From Dyella japonica DSM 16301 (GTDB taxonomy: Bacteria; Pseudomonadota; Gammaproteobacteria; Xanthomonadales; Rhodanobacteraceae), in assembly GCF_001010355.1 (NCBI RefSeq), contig NZ_JPLA01000022.1, positions 60,816 to 124,815 of the forward strand: a stretch of DNA of 64,000 bases. Direction: 5' to 3'. Both the position numbers and the translations under genes were made by a program. Below the pieces are notes generated by a model. It did not search any database, was not told the origin of the DNA, and saw only the letters and a list, made by a program, of their open reading frames with translations. This document shows, one piece after another, positions 40,655-52,092 of this stretch (position 1 is the first letter of the stretch; every line of letters starts with the position of its first letter).

Positions 40655-42069
40655 GCGAGCTAGGAGGCCGCAGCTCGGCCTCGCGTCTCCACGACCAACT
40701 GGAGACGATCGCCGAACAGTTGCGGCGACTGCGCGGCCTCGGCCAGTTGCCGGAGCCCGACAGCGACCAGGGTTTCCGCGAGACGCAGGTCGAGCTGCAG
40801 CGTCTGCTCGATGCGTTGCATCCGGCCGATATCGCCTATGTGCTGGAGGCGTTGCCCCTGGTCGACCGCCTGGCGGTGTGGCAGCGCGTGAAGGCCGATC
40901 GCGATGGCGAGATCCTGCTGGAAGTCTCCGATGCGGTGCGCGAATCGTTGATCGCCGATATGGACGATCACGAGATCCTCGCCGCCGTCGAACCACTGGA
41001 TGCGGATGAACTGGCCGACCTGGTCGAGGACCTGCCCAGCGAGGTGCTGCCCGAACTCATGGCCAGCCTCGATGCGCAGCAACGCGAACGCGTGCAGGCT
41101 GCGTTGTCGTACCCGGAGGACCAGGTCGGCGCGCTGATGGATTTCGAGATGATCACCATCCGCGAAGACATCAGCCTGGAAACCGTGCTGCGCTATCTGC
41201 GCCGTTTCGACGAGCTGCCCGCGCAAACCGACAAGCTGTTCGTGATCAACCAGGACAACCTGCTCACCGGCGTGCTGCCGCTGCACTGGCTGCTGGTCAA
41301 CTCGCCCGAAAAGCGCGTGAGCGAGGTGATGGCGCCGGACGTCAACACGTTCCATCCCCAAGACGATGCCTATGAGGTCGCCCAGGCGTTCGAACGCTAC
41401 GACCTGGTCAGCGCGCCCGTGGTGGATGGCAACGGTCATCTGATCGGCCGCATCACCATTGATGCGATGGTCGACGTCTTGCGCGAGGAGAGCGAAAGCG
41501 AAGCCTTGAATCGCGGCGGTCTGCGCGAAGAGGAAGACGTGTTCGCCTCGGTGTGGAAATCCATCCGCAACCGCTGGGCCTGGCTGGCGGTGAACCTGGT
41601 GACCGCGTTTATCGCCTCGCGCGTGATTGGCCTGTTCGAAGGTTCGATCCAGCATCTGGTCGCGCTTGCCACGCTGATGCCCATCGTCGCGGGCATCGGC
41701 GGCAATTCGGGCAACCAGACCATCACCATGATCGTGCGTGCACTGGCGCTGGACCAGATCACGCCGGCCAGCGCGCGGCGACTGTGGGGCAAGGAAATCG
41801 CCGTCGCCCTGATCAACGGCCTGGTCTGGGGCAGTGTGATCGGCGTGGTGGCGTGGCTGCTCTACGACAATTTTCCGCTCGGCGTGGTGATGACCACCGC
41901 GATGACGCTCAACCTTGTGCTCGCCGCGTTTTGTGGCGTCGGTATCCCGTTGCTGATGATGCGCATGGGGCGCGATCCCGCACTGGGTTCGAGTGTGATG
42001 ATTACCGCGATGACCGATTCGGGCGGCTTCTTCATCTTTCTCGGCCTCGCCACGCTGTTCCTGATGTAG
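40651..42069 (+). CDS. mgtE: MgtE-type magnesium transporter
   Basis: 472 residues. The N-terminal MgtE_N superhelical domain (to about 150; [13 protein letters not shown]) is followed by tandem CBS domains (about 155-275) and a five-helix membrane domain with [20 protein letters not shown], the MgtE pore motif. CBS domains close the channel when Mg2+ is high. The start overlaps the ispF stop (ATGA), so mgtE is inserted between ispF and truD, which are usually neighbours. Confidence 0.95.
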   Translation: MSELGGRSSASRLHDQLETIAEQLRRLRGLGQLPEPDSDQGFRETQVELQRLLDALHPADIAYVLEALPLVDRLAVWQRVKADRDGEILLEVSDAVRESLIADMDDHEILAAVEPLDADELADLVEDLPSEVLPELMASLDAQQRERVQAALSYPEDQVGALMDFEMITIREDISLETVLRYLRRFDELPAQTDKLFVINQDNLLTGVLPLHWLLVNSPEKRVSEVMAPDVNTFHPQDDAYEVAQAFERYDLVSAPVVDGNGHLIGRITIDAMVDVLREESESEALNRGGLREEEDVFASVWKSIRNRWAWLAVNLVTAFIASRVIGLFEGSIQHLVALATLMPIVAGIGGNSGNQTITMIVRALALDQITPASARRLWGKEIAVALINGLVWGSVIGVVAWLLYDNFPLGVVMTTAMTLNLVLAAFCGVGIPLLMMRMGRDPALGSSVMITAMTDSGGFFIFLGLATLFLM

Positions 42070-42120
42070 TTGGTTCCAGCGCTCTTCTTCTTTGTTGCCG
42101 GCCCCCGCCGGTGGAGTCCC

Positions 42121-43137
42121 ATGTCCGATCTCGAATTGCCCTATGCCTATGGCAACCCGCCGCTGACCGCCGTCCTGCGCAGCACGCCCGAGGATTTCCA
42201 GGTGGAGGAAATCCTGGGTTACGACGCCGACGGCGAAGGCGAGCATGCCTTGCTGTGGGTGGAAAAGCGTGGGGCGAATACCGACTGGGTGGCGCGCGAG
42301 CTGGCGAAGTTCGCTGGCATTCCGCCGCTCAACGTGGGCTATGCCGGATTGAAGGATCGCCATGCGGTGACGCGTCAGACCTTCTCCGTGCAGCTGGCCG
42401 GCAAGCCCGATCCGGATTGGTCGACCTTTGCTGCCGAGGGCGTGAAAGTGCTGGCGGCGACGCGCCACTCGCGCAAGCTCAAGCGCGGCGCGCTGCGTGG
42501 CAACCGCTTCGTGCTCGTGTTGCGCCAGGTCGATGGTGATCGCGCGGTAGCCGATCAGATCCTCAAGCAGATCGCGCAGCGTGGCGTGCCCAACTATTTC
42601 GGCGAACAGCGCTTTGGCCGCGAAGGCGGCAACGTGGCGCAGGCGCGTGCGATGTTTGCCGGACGGCGCGTGGATCGCGACAAGCGCCACTTCCTGTTGT
42701 CGGCTGCGCGCTCGCACATCTTCAACGCGGTCTTGGCTGCGCGTGTCGAACGCGACGCCTGGGATTCGCCGATGGAAGGCGAGATCTGGTCATTGGCCGG
42801 TTCGCGTTCGTGGTTCGGACCCGAGCCGTTCGACGCCACCTTGTCGCAGCGATTGGCCACGGGGGATATCCACCCTTCGGGTCCGCTGTGGGGACGTGGC
42901 GAGACGCCTGCGCAGGGCGAGGTGGCGTCGTTGGAGAATGCTGTTGCCGCCGACAATGCCGATCTGGCCGATGGCCTGGTGGCCGCGAAGATGGATCAGG
43001 AACGTCGCGCCTTGCGCATGATTCCGCTGAATCTCTCGTGGCGGTGGCTGGAGGATGGCGCGCTGGAGTTGAGTTTCGAGCTGGCGGCGGGCGCCTATGC
43101 AACCACGGTGGTGAGGGAGTTGGCAGTCACAGGGTGA
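42121..43137 (+). CDS. truD: tRNA pseudouridine(13) synthase
   Basis: 338 residues. It makes pseudouridine at position 13 of tRNA-Glu. The TruD catalytic region is NVGYAGLKDRHAVTRQ with the catalytic Asp in K-D-R; RGNRFVLVLR and GVPNYFGEQRFGREGGN are further signatures. The ATG at 42121 gives the normal N-terminus (MSDLELPYAYG); an upstream start would add 17 residues. Confidence 0.95.
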   Translation: MSDLELPYAYGNPPLTAVLRSTPEDFQVEEILGYDADGEGEHALLWVEKRGANTDWVARELAKFAGIPPLNVGYAGLKDRHAVTRQTFSVQLAGKPDPDWSTFAAEGVKVLAATRHSRKLKRGALRGNRFVLVLRQVDGDRAVADQILKQIAQRGVPNYFGEQRFGREGGNVAQARAMFAGRRVDRDKRHFLLSAARSHIFNAVLAARVERDAWDSPMEGEIWSLAGSRSWFGPEPFDATLSQRLATGDIHPSGPLWGRGETPAQGEVASLENAVAADNADLADGLVAAKMDQERRALRMIPLNLSWRWLEDGALELSFELAAGAYATTVVRELAVTG

Positions 43138-43155
43138 TTCTTCGCCCGACATTCC

Positions 43156-43373
43156 CTGTGGGAGCGCACCCTGTGCGCGACGGGTGCGCTTACGCGTATC
43201 GCTCCGTTAGGTTTGTCGCGCACAGGGTGCGCTCCCACAGACAAGCGGCCCGCATGGCTGAAACCGTGAGCCACGGCGCGCGTCCTCCGTTGCAGGAGCG
43301 CACCTTGTGCGCGACCGCGACGCTTGGTTGTATCGCTCCGTAGGGTGTTCGCGCACAGGGTGCGCTCCTACAG
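43156..43373. repeat. REP cluster of four units (pairs 5 and 6)
   Basis: Units at 43156-43181 and 43215-43240 form one inverted pair; 43290-43316 and 43347-43373 form a second. One unit (43290) carries a base change in the core (CACCTTGTG). The linkers contain TATCGCTCCGT, which repeats the linker of the 26.8-kb pair in reverse complement. The cluster fills most of the 305 bp between truD and smr. Confidence 0.92.
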
Positions 43374-43442
43374 TTGCGTTATGGCTCGGTCGTCGGGCGC
43401 GTTCCGATCGGTGTTGCCCAGCAGACCAAGGCAGGCAGAACC

Positions 43443-43994
43443 CTAGCGCCCCTTCAAAAGCACCACCACCGCCCCAGTCCCGCCCTGCATCGGCCGCGCC
43501 GACGCAAACGCCACCACATCATCCCGGCGTCTCAGCATGCGATCGGTCAGCACCTTCAGCACGGGGCCGGCGGCGCGGGAGCGCAGGCCCTTGCCATGCA
43601 CGATGCGCACGCAGCGGATGCCGTTGTGCTTGGCCTCGGCGAGGAAATCGGAGATGCACGCCTGCGCGGTGGCGGCGTTCATCTGGTGCAGGTCGATTTC
43701 GTCCTGGATGCTGTACTGGCCGCGCTTGAGCTGGCGCAGCAGCTTGGGCGGATAGCCGTCGCGCAGATAGCTCAGTTCCTCGCCCACTTCGAGCATGGTC
43801 GGGTCAAAGGCCATGTCGAGCAGTTCGCCCGGCACGGCGGCCTCGTCCGCCTGCAGCATGTGCGCCTGTGGCTCGGGCTTGGGTGCAGCCGGGGTGGGCT
43901 CGACCGGATCGAAGGCCCGCACCTGATCGCCCAGGGCCTCCCGGAAGAGGCGCGCATCATCGTCGGAAACCGGAGAGGGCGGGCGATGTTTCAT
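43443..43994 (-). CDS. Smr domain protein
   Basis: 183 residues. The first half is Pro/Ala/Glu-rich and poorly conserved; the Smr domain (about 95-180) has EIDLHQMNAATAQACISDFL and RIVHGKGLRSRAAGPVLK, the H-G-K-G motif of MutS2-type Smr domains. Smr domains bind or nick branched nucleic acids; stand-alone bacterial members (SmrA/B type) act on DNA or collided ribosomes. The exact role is open. It is divergent from surE. Confidence 0.88.
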   Translation of the reverse strand: MKHRPPSPVSDDDARLFREALGDQVRAFDPVEPTPAAPKPEPQAHMLQADEAAVPGELLDMAFDPTMLEVGEELSYLRDGYPPKLLRQLKRGQYSIQDEIDLHQMNAATAQACISDFLAEAKHNGIRCVRIVHGKGLRSRAAGPVLKVLTDRMLRRRDDVVAFASARPMQGGTGAVVVLLKGR

Positions 43995-44190
43995 GCCATG
44001 AATCCTAATGCACGGGCGTCGCGCCTGTGTCGCGGCGCGGTTGAGCCGGCGGCTGTCGCGGGCCGTTGGAATCGGGCGCCGGTGCGCGCTTATCTGATGT
44101 GAAACCGCCGCCCCGGTCCGGTAGACTTCAAGCTTCACCGGCAGACGCAGCCCCATCCGCGTCGCCGCGACTGGCTTTGAACGGATCATC

Positions 44191-44985
44191 ATGCGAGTTC
44201 TTGTTAGTAACGACGATGGCGTGGATGCACCGGGCATCCGTGTGCTCGCCGAACGCCTTGGCGCGGTCGGTCAGGTGACCGTAGTGGCGCCCGACCGCGA
44301 TCGCTCCGGCGCCAGCAATTCCCTGACCCTGGACGCCCCGATCCGCGCGCTGCGGATGGACAACGGTTACTACCGTGTGGCGGGCACGCCCACGAACTGT
44401 GTCCATCTGGCACTGGCCGGCATGCTCGACTACGAGCCGGACATGGTGGTGTCGGGCATCAACAACTCCGCCAACCTCGGCGACGACGTCATCTACTCCG
44501 GCACCGTGTCGGCGGCGATGGAGGGGCGTTTCCTGGGCTTGCCGGCGATTGCCGTATCGCTGGTCACCAAGGATCACAAGGGTGAACATTACGACTCGGC
44601 CGCCACTGCCGTGCTGGCGCTGATGCAGCAGCTGCTGGTCGATCCGCTGCCGGCGGACACCATCCTCAACGTCAACGTGCCCGACCTGCCGTGGGATCAG
44701 ATCCGCGGTTTCGAAGTCACCCGACTGGGCAAGCGTCACCGTTCCGAACCGTGCATCAAGCAGACCGATCCGCGCGGCAAGGAAATCTGGTGGATCGGCC
44801 CGTCGGGCGCCGTCGATGACGCCGGCCCGGGTACGGATTTCAACGCGGTGCATCGTGGTTACGTGTCGGTGACGCCCATCCATGTCGACCTGACGCGCTT
44901 CCAGGCGCTGGAAAAGGTCAGCAGCTGGATCGGCGGCTTGAACAAGAGCGTGGCCGGCGGCAAGCCGGCCGATGAGGCCGCGTGA
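44191..44985 (+). CDS. surE: 5'/3'-nucleotidase SurE
   Basis: 264 residues, a metal-dependent survival protein phosphatase acting on nucleoside monophosphates. The metal site [12 protein letters not shown] is at the N-terminus; [15 protein letters not shown] and [26 protein letters not shown] are diagnostic. First gene of surE-pcm-yqaA-nlpD, a classic stationary-phase cluster. Confidence 0.96.
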   Translation: MRVLVSNDDGVDAPGIRVLAERLGAVGQVTVVAPDRDRSGASNSLTLDAPIRALRMDNGYYRVAGTPTNCVHLALAGMLDYEPDMVVSGINNSANLGDDVIYSGTVSAAMEGRFLGLPAIAVSLVTKDHKGEHYDSAATAVLALMQQLLVDPLPADTILNVNVPDLPWDQIRGFEVTRLGKRHRSEPCIKQTDPRGKEIWWIGPSGAVDDAGPGTDFNAVHRGYVSVTPIHVDLTRFQALEKVSSWIGGLNKSVAGGKPADEAA

Positions 44986-44989
44986 GGGC

Positions 44990-45685
44990 ATGAACGTGCA
45001 TCCTTTGCCGCCATCCGCACTGAAGGGCGAGGGCATGACCTCGCAGCGTGCGCGCGACCGTCTCGCCGTCAAGCTCAAGGAAGAAGGCATCCGCGACCAG
45101 CGCGTGATCGACGTGATCCGCAACACGCCGCGCCACCATTTCATCGATCAGGCGCTGCATTCGCGCGCTTACGAAAACACCGCCTTGCCGATCGGCCACG
45201 GGCAGACCATTTCCCAGCCGTGGGTGGTGGCGCGCATGACCGAAGCGCTGCTGGAACGTCCCGACGGCAAGCAGGGCGTGCCGCAGAAGGTGTTGGAGAT
45301 CGGCACCGGCTCCGGTTACCAGGCGGTCGTGCTGGCGCAGATCGTGCCGCAGGTGTTCACCGTCGAGCGCATCGAGGAGTTGCTGCGCCAGGCGCGTCGT
45401 CGCTTCCGTCAGTTGGGGCTCAACAATATCCGCTCGCGCCATGACGACGGCAAACTCGGCTGGCCCGACGAAGCGCCGTTCGACGCGATCATTCTTACCG
45501 CCGCCGGCGATGCGATTCCGCACGCCGTGCTTGACCAGCTCAGTCCCACCGGCGTGCTGGTCGCGCCGGTCGGTTCGCCCAGCAACCAGACCCTGATCCG
45601 CATGCGCGGCGACGGGCAGGGCGATTTCATCCAGGAAGAACTGGCCGCCGTCAGTTTCGTGCCGCTGCTTGGCGGCATCGGCTGA
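44990..45685 (+). CDS. pcm: Protein-L-isoaspartate O-methyltransferase
   Basis: 231 residues. It repairs isoaspartyl residues with S-adenosylmethionine. [20 protein letters not shown] is the SAM-binding loop, [28 protein letters not shown] the substrate region. ATG 44990 is 4 bp after surE; ATG 45035 ([10 protein letters not shown]) is an alternative that gives the usual shorter N-terminus. Confidence 0.95.
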   Translation: MNVHPLPPSALKGEGMTSQRARDRLAVKLKEEGIRDQRVIDVIRNTPRHHFIDQALHSRAYENTALPIGHGQTISQPWVVARMTEALLERPDGKQGVPQKVLEIGTGSGYQAVVLAQIVPQVFTVERIEELLRQARRRFRQLGLNNIRSRHDDGKLGWPDEAPFDAIILTAAGDAIPHAVLDQLSPTGVLVAPVGSPSNQTLIRMRGDGQGDFIQEELAAVSFVPLLGGIG

Positions 45686-45710
45686 TGCGCTCACAAGGAA
45701 ACGTTTAAGC

Positions 45711-46319
45711 ATGCGTCTGTTCGGACCGCTTTACGCGCGTGCACTCACGTGGGCGCGCCACCCCAGGGCTGTGTATTACCTGTGCGGCCTGAGTTTCGTC
45801 GAGGCCTTCATCTTCCCGATCATGCCGGAAGTGATGCTGGCGCCGATGATGCTGGGCAAGCGTCACAAGGCGTTCTTCTACGCCAACATCAGCCTGCTGT
45901 TTTCGCTGCTGGGTTCGCTGGTGGGCTATGCGCTGGGCCACTGGGCCTTCCATGCGCTGTCGCCGCTGCTGGACAGCCTGCATCTGCTGGCGCCGATCGA
46001 AAAGGGCGTGGACAACCTGCGCCTGCAGATGAACCAGCATTGGCTGGGCCTGTTGCTGGTGCTCGCGCTGGCGGCGCTGCAGCCGGTGGTGCCGATGAAG
46101 TTCGTCACCTGGGCGTCGGGCATCGTGGGCGTGCCGGTGATTCCGTTCCTGGTCTGCATGGCGGTGGGCCGCGGCAAGCGCGTGTGGCTGCTGGCCTTGC
46201 TGATCCGCATTTTCGGCGAGCGTGCCGAGCGCATCCTGCACAAGCACATCGAGCGCATTGGCTGGGCAGCGCTGGTGATTCTGGCCGGCCTTTTGGCCTG
46301 GTGGCTGCTCTCGCGCTGA
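45711..46319 (+). CDS. yqaA: YqaA-type membrane protein (DedA/SNARE-associated family)
   Basis: 202 residues with about five helices. SFVEAFIFPIMPEVMLAPMML, GSLVGYALGHWAF and PVVPMKFVTWASGIVGVP follow the VTT/DedA pattern; the family includes lipid scramblase-like flippases. The gene sits between pcm and nlpD as in Xanthomonadales and pseudomonads. Function is not established. Confidence 0.85.
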   Translation: MRLFGPLYARALTWARHPRAVYYLCGLSFVEAFIFPIMPEVMLAPMMLGKRHKAFFYANISLLFSLLGSLVGYALGHWAFHALSPLLDSLHLLAPIEKGVDNLRLQMNQHWLGLLLVLALAALQPVVPMKFVTWASGIVGVPVIPFLVCMAVGRGKRVWLLALLIRIFGERAERILHKHIERIGWAALVILAGLLAWWLLSR

Positions 46320-46396
46320 ACGCCCGCCGGCGGACTTCGGTCGCCGTGCAAGCCATACGCATGAAAATGACGCGTCGCCTAGCTATGCTGACCGAT

Positions 46397-47374
46397 ATGA
46401 ATGGATATCTCCGGTCACTCATCCTGACCTTCGTCGTCCTGCTGGCTGCCTGCGGCACCCAGCGCTCCGTCGTGGTCGAGCCATCGGCCGGCGGCACCTC
46501 GCGCGTGGTCACGCCGACGCCGCGCCCGACGCCGGGCGGCACCTATAAGGTGGCCAAGGGCGACACGCTGTACTCGATTGCCTTCCGCAACGGCGTGGAC
46601 TTCCGCGATCTGGCGAGCTGGAACCACATCGATTCGCCGTACACGATCTGGCCGGGGCAGGAGCTGAAGCTCGCGCCGGCCGACGGCAGGCCGCCCGCCG
46701 CGGCGCCCATGCATACGGCGCCCGTGGTCACCACGGCGACCAAGCCACCGCCGACGACCGGTCGCGTGGTGACGCCCGCGCCGGAAGCCCAGGCTGGTTT
46801 CCAGCCGGCGACTCCCTCCACCGCAAACACGGCTGCTGTCGTGACGCCTCCTGCACCGACTGCGCCACACCCGGCCACGCCGGCGCCAGCTGCCAGCACC
46901 ACGCCCGTGGTTCCGGTGGCCGGTGCGCCGACGGCCACCGCAGCCAATACGCCGCCGCCCGCACCGCCAGTCCCGGCGGCTCCGGGCGCGACGCGCAGCA
47001 ATGGCGGCGTGAACTGGCGTTGGCCGGCCGATGGCACGCTGATCAAGCGCTTCCAATCCGGTGATGCGATTCCGGGCATCGAGATCGGCGGCAAGTCCGG
47101 TGATCCGGTGCGCGCGGCTGCCGATGGCGTGGTCGTGTACAGCGGCAATGGCCTGGTCGGCTACGGCGAACTGGTCATCGTCAAGCACAACGACAGCTAC
47201 CTGTCGGCCTATGGCCACAACAGCAAGCGACTGGTGAAGGAAGGTCAGCGCGTCACGGCTGGCCAGCCGATCGCGGAGATGGGTTCGACGGGTGCGTCGC
47301 GCGACGAACTGCAGTTCCAGATCCGCAAGGATGGCAATCCGGTGGATCCGCTGGGGTATTTGCCACCGCGTTGA
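46397..47374 (+). CDS. nlpD: Lipoprotein NlpD, LysM/LytM amidase activator
   Basis: 325 residues. A 19-residue lipoprotein signal ends in LLAAC (C19). LysM (residues about 50-93, YKVAKGDTLYSIA) binds peptidoglycan; a long Pro/Thr/Ala linker follows; the LytM domain spans about 225-322. The LytM active-site residues are degenerate (the HxH motif is ELQFQ, first His absent), as in true NlpD/EnvC activators of cell-separation amidases. ATG 46397 is chosen for the signal length; ATGs at 46361 and 46385 are in frame. No rpoS follows. Confidence 0.92.
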   Translation: MNGYLRSLILTFVVLLAACGTQRSVVVEPSAGGTSRVVTPTPRPTPGGTYKVAKGDTLYSIAFRNGVDFRDLASWNHIDSPYTIWPGQELKLAPADGRPPAAAPMHTAPVVTTATKPPPTTGRVVTPAPEAQAGFQPATPSTANTAAVVTPPAPTAPHPATPAPAASTTPVVPVAGAPTATAANTPPPAPPVPAAPGATRSNGGVNWRWPADGTLIKRFQSGDAIPGIEIGGKSGDPVRAAADGVVVYSGNGLVGYGELVIVKHNDSYLSAYGHNSKRLVKEGQRVTAGQPIAEMGSTGASRDELQFQIRKDGNPVDPLGYLPPR

Positions 47375-47443
47375 GTGCAAGAAATAGGGGAGAGGAGTGA
47401 GAGAAGGCGGGGACGCTCTCTCTCACTTCTCACTCCTCTTCAC

Positions 47444-47830
47444 TCACTTCTGCCTTTCGCTCGGCAGAATGAATGCCGCCACCACGCGCCGACTCTCGCC
47501 AGCCAGCAAGTCATACGTGCGCGCGGCCGCCGCGTTGTCCATCACTTCCACACCCACGCCTTTGCGCAGCAGGCCAGCCATGAAGGCCTGCGCCGGGAAC
47601 ACTTGGCGCTCGCCGGTGCCCAGCAGCACGACTTCCGGTTTCAGGGCGAGGATGGCATCGATATGCCCGGCATCCAGCTCGGACGCAGCCGTAACCGGCC
47701 AGTCTTCGACCAGACGTTCGGGCGACAACAGAAAGCTGCGGGTGAATTCGCGATCCACCACGGTGATGGCATGCGCGCCAACACGGCGCACAAACAGGTA
47801 ACCCTCGGGACGATCGAGCGACAGGTCCAT
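47444..47830 (-). CDS. Mth938-like domain (DUF498/NDUFAF3-related) protein
   Basis: 128 residues. VGAHAITVVDREFTRSFLLSPE and LKPEVVLLGTGERQVFPAQ are typical of the small Mth938 fold; GVGVEVMDNAAAARTYDLLAGE continues it. The mitochondrial relative is a complex I assembly factor; the bacterial role is unknown. It is convergent with nlpD and lies 13 bp after yhbY on the same strand. Confidence 0.85.
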   Translation of the reverse strand: MDLSLDRPEGYLFVRRVGAHAITVVDREFTRSFLLSPERLVEDWPVTAASELDAGHIDAILALKPEVVLLGTGERQVFPAQAFMAGLLRKGVGVEVMDNAAAARTYDLLAGESRRVVAAFILPSERQK

Positions 47831-47843
47831 CGCTGGGTGGCCC

Positions 47844-48140
47844 TTAGCGGGGCAGGGCGAGCTTGGGCTCGTCCTCGTTGCGGCGGAACAGCACCACCAC
47901 GTGGCCGATCTGCTGCACGCTTTCGGACTGCGTGCCTTCGGCCAGGAAGTCGATCTGCTGCTGACGCTCGTCCTTGTCGCCGCCGGACAGCTTCACCTTG
48001 ACCAGCTCGTGCTGGGACAGCGCCAGGTCCAATTCCTTGCGGACGGCCTCGGTCGCGCCCTTGGCGCCCAGCAGGATGACGGGATTGAGATCATGCGCAA
48101 GGCTGCGCAGATAGCGGCGCTGCGAGGGGGAAAGTGCCAT
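47844..48140 (-). CDS. yhbY: Ribosome assembly RNA-binding protein YhbY (CRM domain)
   Basis: 98 residues. LSPSQRRYLRSLAHDLNPVILLG, then ELDLALSQHELVKVKLSGGD and the GHVVVLFRR end are the CRM/YhbY fold with its Gly-rich RNA-contact loop. It binds pre-50S particles. Divergent from rlmE, the conserved arrangement in proteobacteria. Confidence 0.93.
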   Translation of the reverse strand: MALSPSQRRYLRSLAHDLNPVILLGAKGATEAVRKELDLALSQHELVKVKLSGGDKDERQQQIDFLAEGTQSESVQQIGHVVVLFRRNEDEPKLALPR

Positions 48141-48219
48141 GCGTTCAGTCTCGGATTCACTGCGATAGGACAGGTAAGGGTATCATGCGGCCATCTCCCC
48201 CGTATCTTGGCAACTGTCG

Positions 48220-48866
48220 ATGGCGCGCAGCAAAAGTAGTTCCCGCTGGCTGCGGGAGCACTTCGATGATCCTTATGTGAAGAAAGCCCAGGCCGAAGGC
48301 CTGCGTTCGCGCGCCGTCTTCAAGCTGGAAGAGCTGATCGACAAGGATCGCCTGCTCAAGCCCAATATGCGGGTGGTCGACCTGGGCGCGGCCCCGGGCG
48401 GATGGTCGCAGCTGGTGCGCCAGCGCCTGGGCGACACCGGCCACGTAGTGGCCATGGACATCCTGCCGATGCAGGGCATCGGCGGGGTCGACTTCCTGCA
48501 GGGCGATTTCCGTGAAGAATCCGTGCTGCGGGAGCTGGAAAGCCGCCTGCAGGGGCAGCAGGTCGATCTTGTGCTGTCTGATATGGCCCCCAATATGAGT
48601 GGTGTGGCCCTATCCGATCAGATCCGGGCAATGGACTTGGCCGACCTGGCGCTGGACTTCAGCCGCCAATGGCTCAAGCCCGGCGGCTCGTTTTTGATCA
48701 AGTTGTTCCAGGGGACCGGTTTTGACGACTACATCCGCAGCTTGCGCGCAGACTTCACCCGCGTAACGATGCGTAAACCCAAGGCCTCCCGCGCGCGTTC
48801 GCGGGAGGTGTATGCATTAGCTGTGGGGCGAAAGGTCCATGGCGTGCAATCCGGCGAGAACCGTGC

Positions 48867-48870
<4 letters not shown>
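48220..48870 (+). CDS. rlmE: 23S rRNA (uridine-2'-O-)-methyltransferase
   Basis: 216 residues. It methylates U2552 of 23S rRNA. Catalytic K is in [14 protein letters not shown], the SAM loop is [12 protein letters not shown], the catalytic Asp is in [10 protein letters not shown], and Lys/Glu follow in KLFQGTG and SREVYALA. It overlaps ftsH by 4 bp (ATGA), the typical rlmE-ftsH pair. Confidence 0.96.
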
Positions 48871-50813
<1,943 letters not shown>

Positions 50814-50835
50814 TCGCTTTCGGCAAGAAATGAAG

Positions 50836-50858
50836 AGGCGGCCCTGGGCCGCCTTTTT
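50836..50858 (+). terminator. Rho-independent terminator after ftsH
   Basis: GGCGGCCC and GGGCCGCC form a stem around a single central T and are followed by TTTTT, 23 bp after the stop. Confidence 0.9.
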
Positions 50859-50895
50859 CATGCGCGTCCTCAACCCAACCTATTCGCTCGCACCT

Positions 50896-50922
50896 CTGTA
50901 GGAGCGCACCCTGTGCGCGACC
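50896..50922. repeat. Single REP unit
   Basis: One unit with the core GCGCACCCTGTGCGCGAC and no opposing partner nearby. It lies between the ftsH terminator and the tRNA cluster promoter. Confidence 0.85.
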
Positions 50923-51102
50923 ACGATGCAGCGAACACCTCACTCCGCCTCATTCGCGGTCTGCAAAAAACTTCGCGCTCTCTCGCTCAAAGGTGTAGCC
51001 GAAAGTGAAACAGAACGCTAAAATAAGCGGCTCGAGTGAAGTGCATGCATCGCCGAACGTGAAGGTTTCCACACGGCAATGCAAAAAATCTGAAAAAAAG
51101 AG

Positions 51103-51131
51103 TTGACGCACTGCCCTCGAATCTGAATAAT
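51103..51131 (+). promoter_or_regulatory. Strong promoter of the tRNA cluster
   Basis: TTGACG (51103-51108), a 17-nt spacer and AATAAT (51126-51131), with an A-rich tract (AAAAAATCTGAAAAAAAG) immediately upstream like an UP element. The predicted start near 51138 leaves a 55-nt leader before the first tRNA. Confidence 0.8.
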
Positions 51132-51192
51132 TCCGCTTCTCGCTTCGGCGCTTTCCACCTCGGTGGTTAAGCGACAAGGCAAAAGTTAAAAC

Positions 51193-51269
51193 GCGCCCGT
51201 AGCTCAGTTGGATAGAGTACCAGGCTACGAACTTGGTGGTCGGGAGTTCGAATCTCTCCGGGCGCGCCA
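51193..51269 (+). tRNA. tRNA-Arg (anticodon ACG)
   Basis: 77 nt. Acceptor GCGCCCG pairs with CGGGCGC; the anticodon stem CCAGG/CTTGG encloses CTACGAA; TTCGAAT T-loop and encoded CCA are present. ACG is read as ICG after deamination for CGN codons. Confidence 0.96.
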
Positions 51270-51375
51270 TATAACAGCAAGATGTGATGTTCGCATCATG
51301 GCTTGCACCGCAAGGCAGAGCATCGCCAGGCGGTCCGAACGTAAGGTTTAGAAGTTCGGTGTGCTTTGATACGGA

Positions 51376-51404
51376 TTGACTAGGCTAGGCGTCACCCGTA
51401 GCAT
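51376..51404 (+). promoter_or_regulatory. Second promoter inside the tRNA cluster, before tRNA-Pro
   Basis: TTGACT (51376-51381), a 17-nt spacer and TAGCAT (51399-51404) lie in the 174-nt gap between the first and second tRNA genes. The start is predicted about 33 nt upstream of tRNA-Pro. Confidence 0.6.
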
Positions 51405-51443
51405 TTCAAAGCTTCAGCCCGAACAGGTTGAGGGTTTCGAAAT

Positions 51444-51520
51444 CGGGGTATAGCTCAGCCTGGTAGAGCGCCAGCTTTGGGAGCTGGATGTCGGGGGTTC
51501 GAATCCCTCTGCCCCGACCA
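51444..51520 (+). tRNA. tRNA-Pro (anticodon TGG)
   Basis: 77 nt. Acceptor CGGGGTA with the expected C1 of bacterial tRNA-Pro; the anticodon stem CCAGC/GCTGG encloses TTTGGGA; GGTTCGAAT T-arm and encoded CCA. Confidence 0.96.
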
Positions 51521-51547
51521 TGCAGATGCTATGCACAATGTGCACAA

Positions 51548-51624
51548 GCGCCTGTAGCTCAACCGGATAGAGCATCGGCCTTCTAAGCCGACGGTTGCAG
51601 GTTCGATTCCTGTCGGGCGCGCCA
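51548..51624 (+). tRNA. tRNA-Arg (anticodon TCT)
   Basis: 77 nt. Acceptor GCGCCTG pairs with CGGGCGC (one G-T); anticodon stem TCGGC/GCCGA encloses CTTCTAA; GGTTCGATTCC T-arm and CCA end. Reads AGA/AGG. Confidence 0.96.
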
Positions 51625-51638
51625 GTTCAAAGTTTGCG

Positions 51639-51715
51639 GTGGATGTAGCTCAGCTGGTTAGAGCATCGGATTGTGATTCCGAGGGTCGTGGGTTCGAGTC
51701 CCATCTTCCACCCCA
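51639..51715 (+). tRNA. tRNA-His (anticodon GTG)
   Basis: 77 nt from G1, with an encoded G at 51638 facing C73 as the G-1 identity element. The anticodon stem TCGGA/TCCGA encloses TTGTGAT. The acceptor GTGGATG against CTTCCAC contains a T-T mismatch at pair 6:67. Encoded CCA. Confidence 0.95.
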
Positions 51716-51741
51716 GTTGACAGTAAGTACAAACAGTTTCA

Positions 51742-51817
<76 letters not shown>

Positions 51818-51825
51818 ATTGAATC

Positions 51826-51855
51826 AGGCGCTTAGCGAAAGCTAAGCGCCTTTTT
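51826..51855 (+). terminator. Rho-independent terminator of the tRNA cluster
   Basis: AGGCGCTTAGC, a GAAA loop and GCTAAGCGCCT make an 11-bp stem with a GNRA loop, followed by TTTTTC. It starts 9 bp after tRNA-Lys. Confidence 0.95.
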
Positions 51856-52092
51856 CTTTGCCTGCCGGAAAGTAAAGCCGGAAAACCAGGCCGCAGGACG
51901 CGCATGAAAATGTCGCCCAGTAGGCGCCACTCGAAGCGCGATGCCGAGTTGCTTTGCCTCTATCTCGGAACGAAAAGGAAGGGGACGCGACTGGCGATGC
52001 CGGCGTTTGTCACAGGCCTTGGTCGGGGGCGGGGCTTGAAAGTCGTCCGGTTCGGCTCGCCTGGGTACCAGGCTTGAGGCTTCCCATCTTGG

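Noticed and set aside
50950..51270. Minus-strand ORF starting MARPERFELPTTKF
   Set aside because: It runs antisense through tRNA-Arg(ACG). This MARPERFELPT type of peptide is a well-known spurious translation of tRNA genes.
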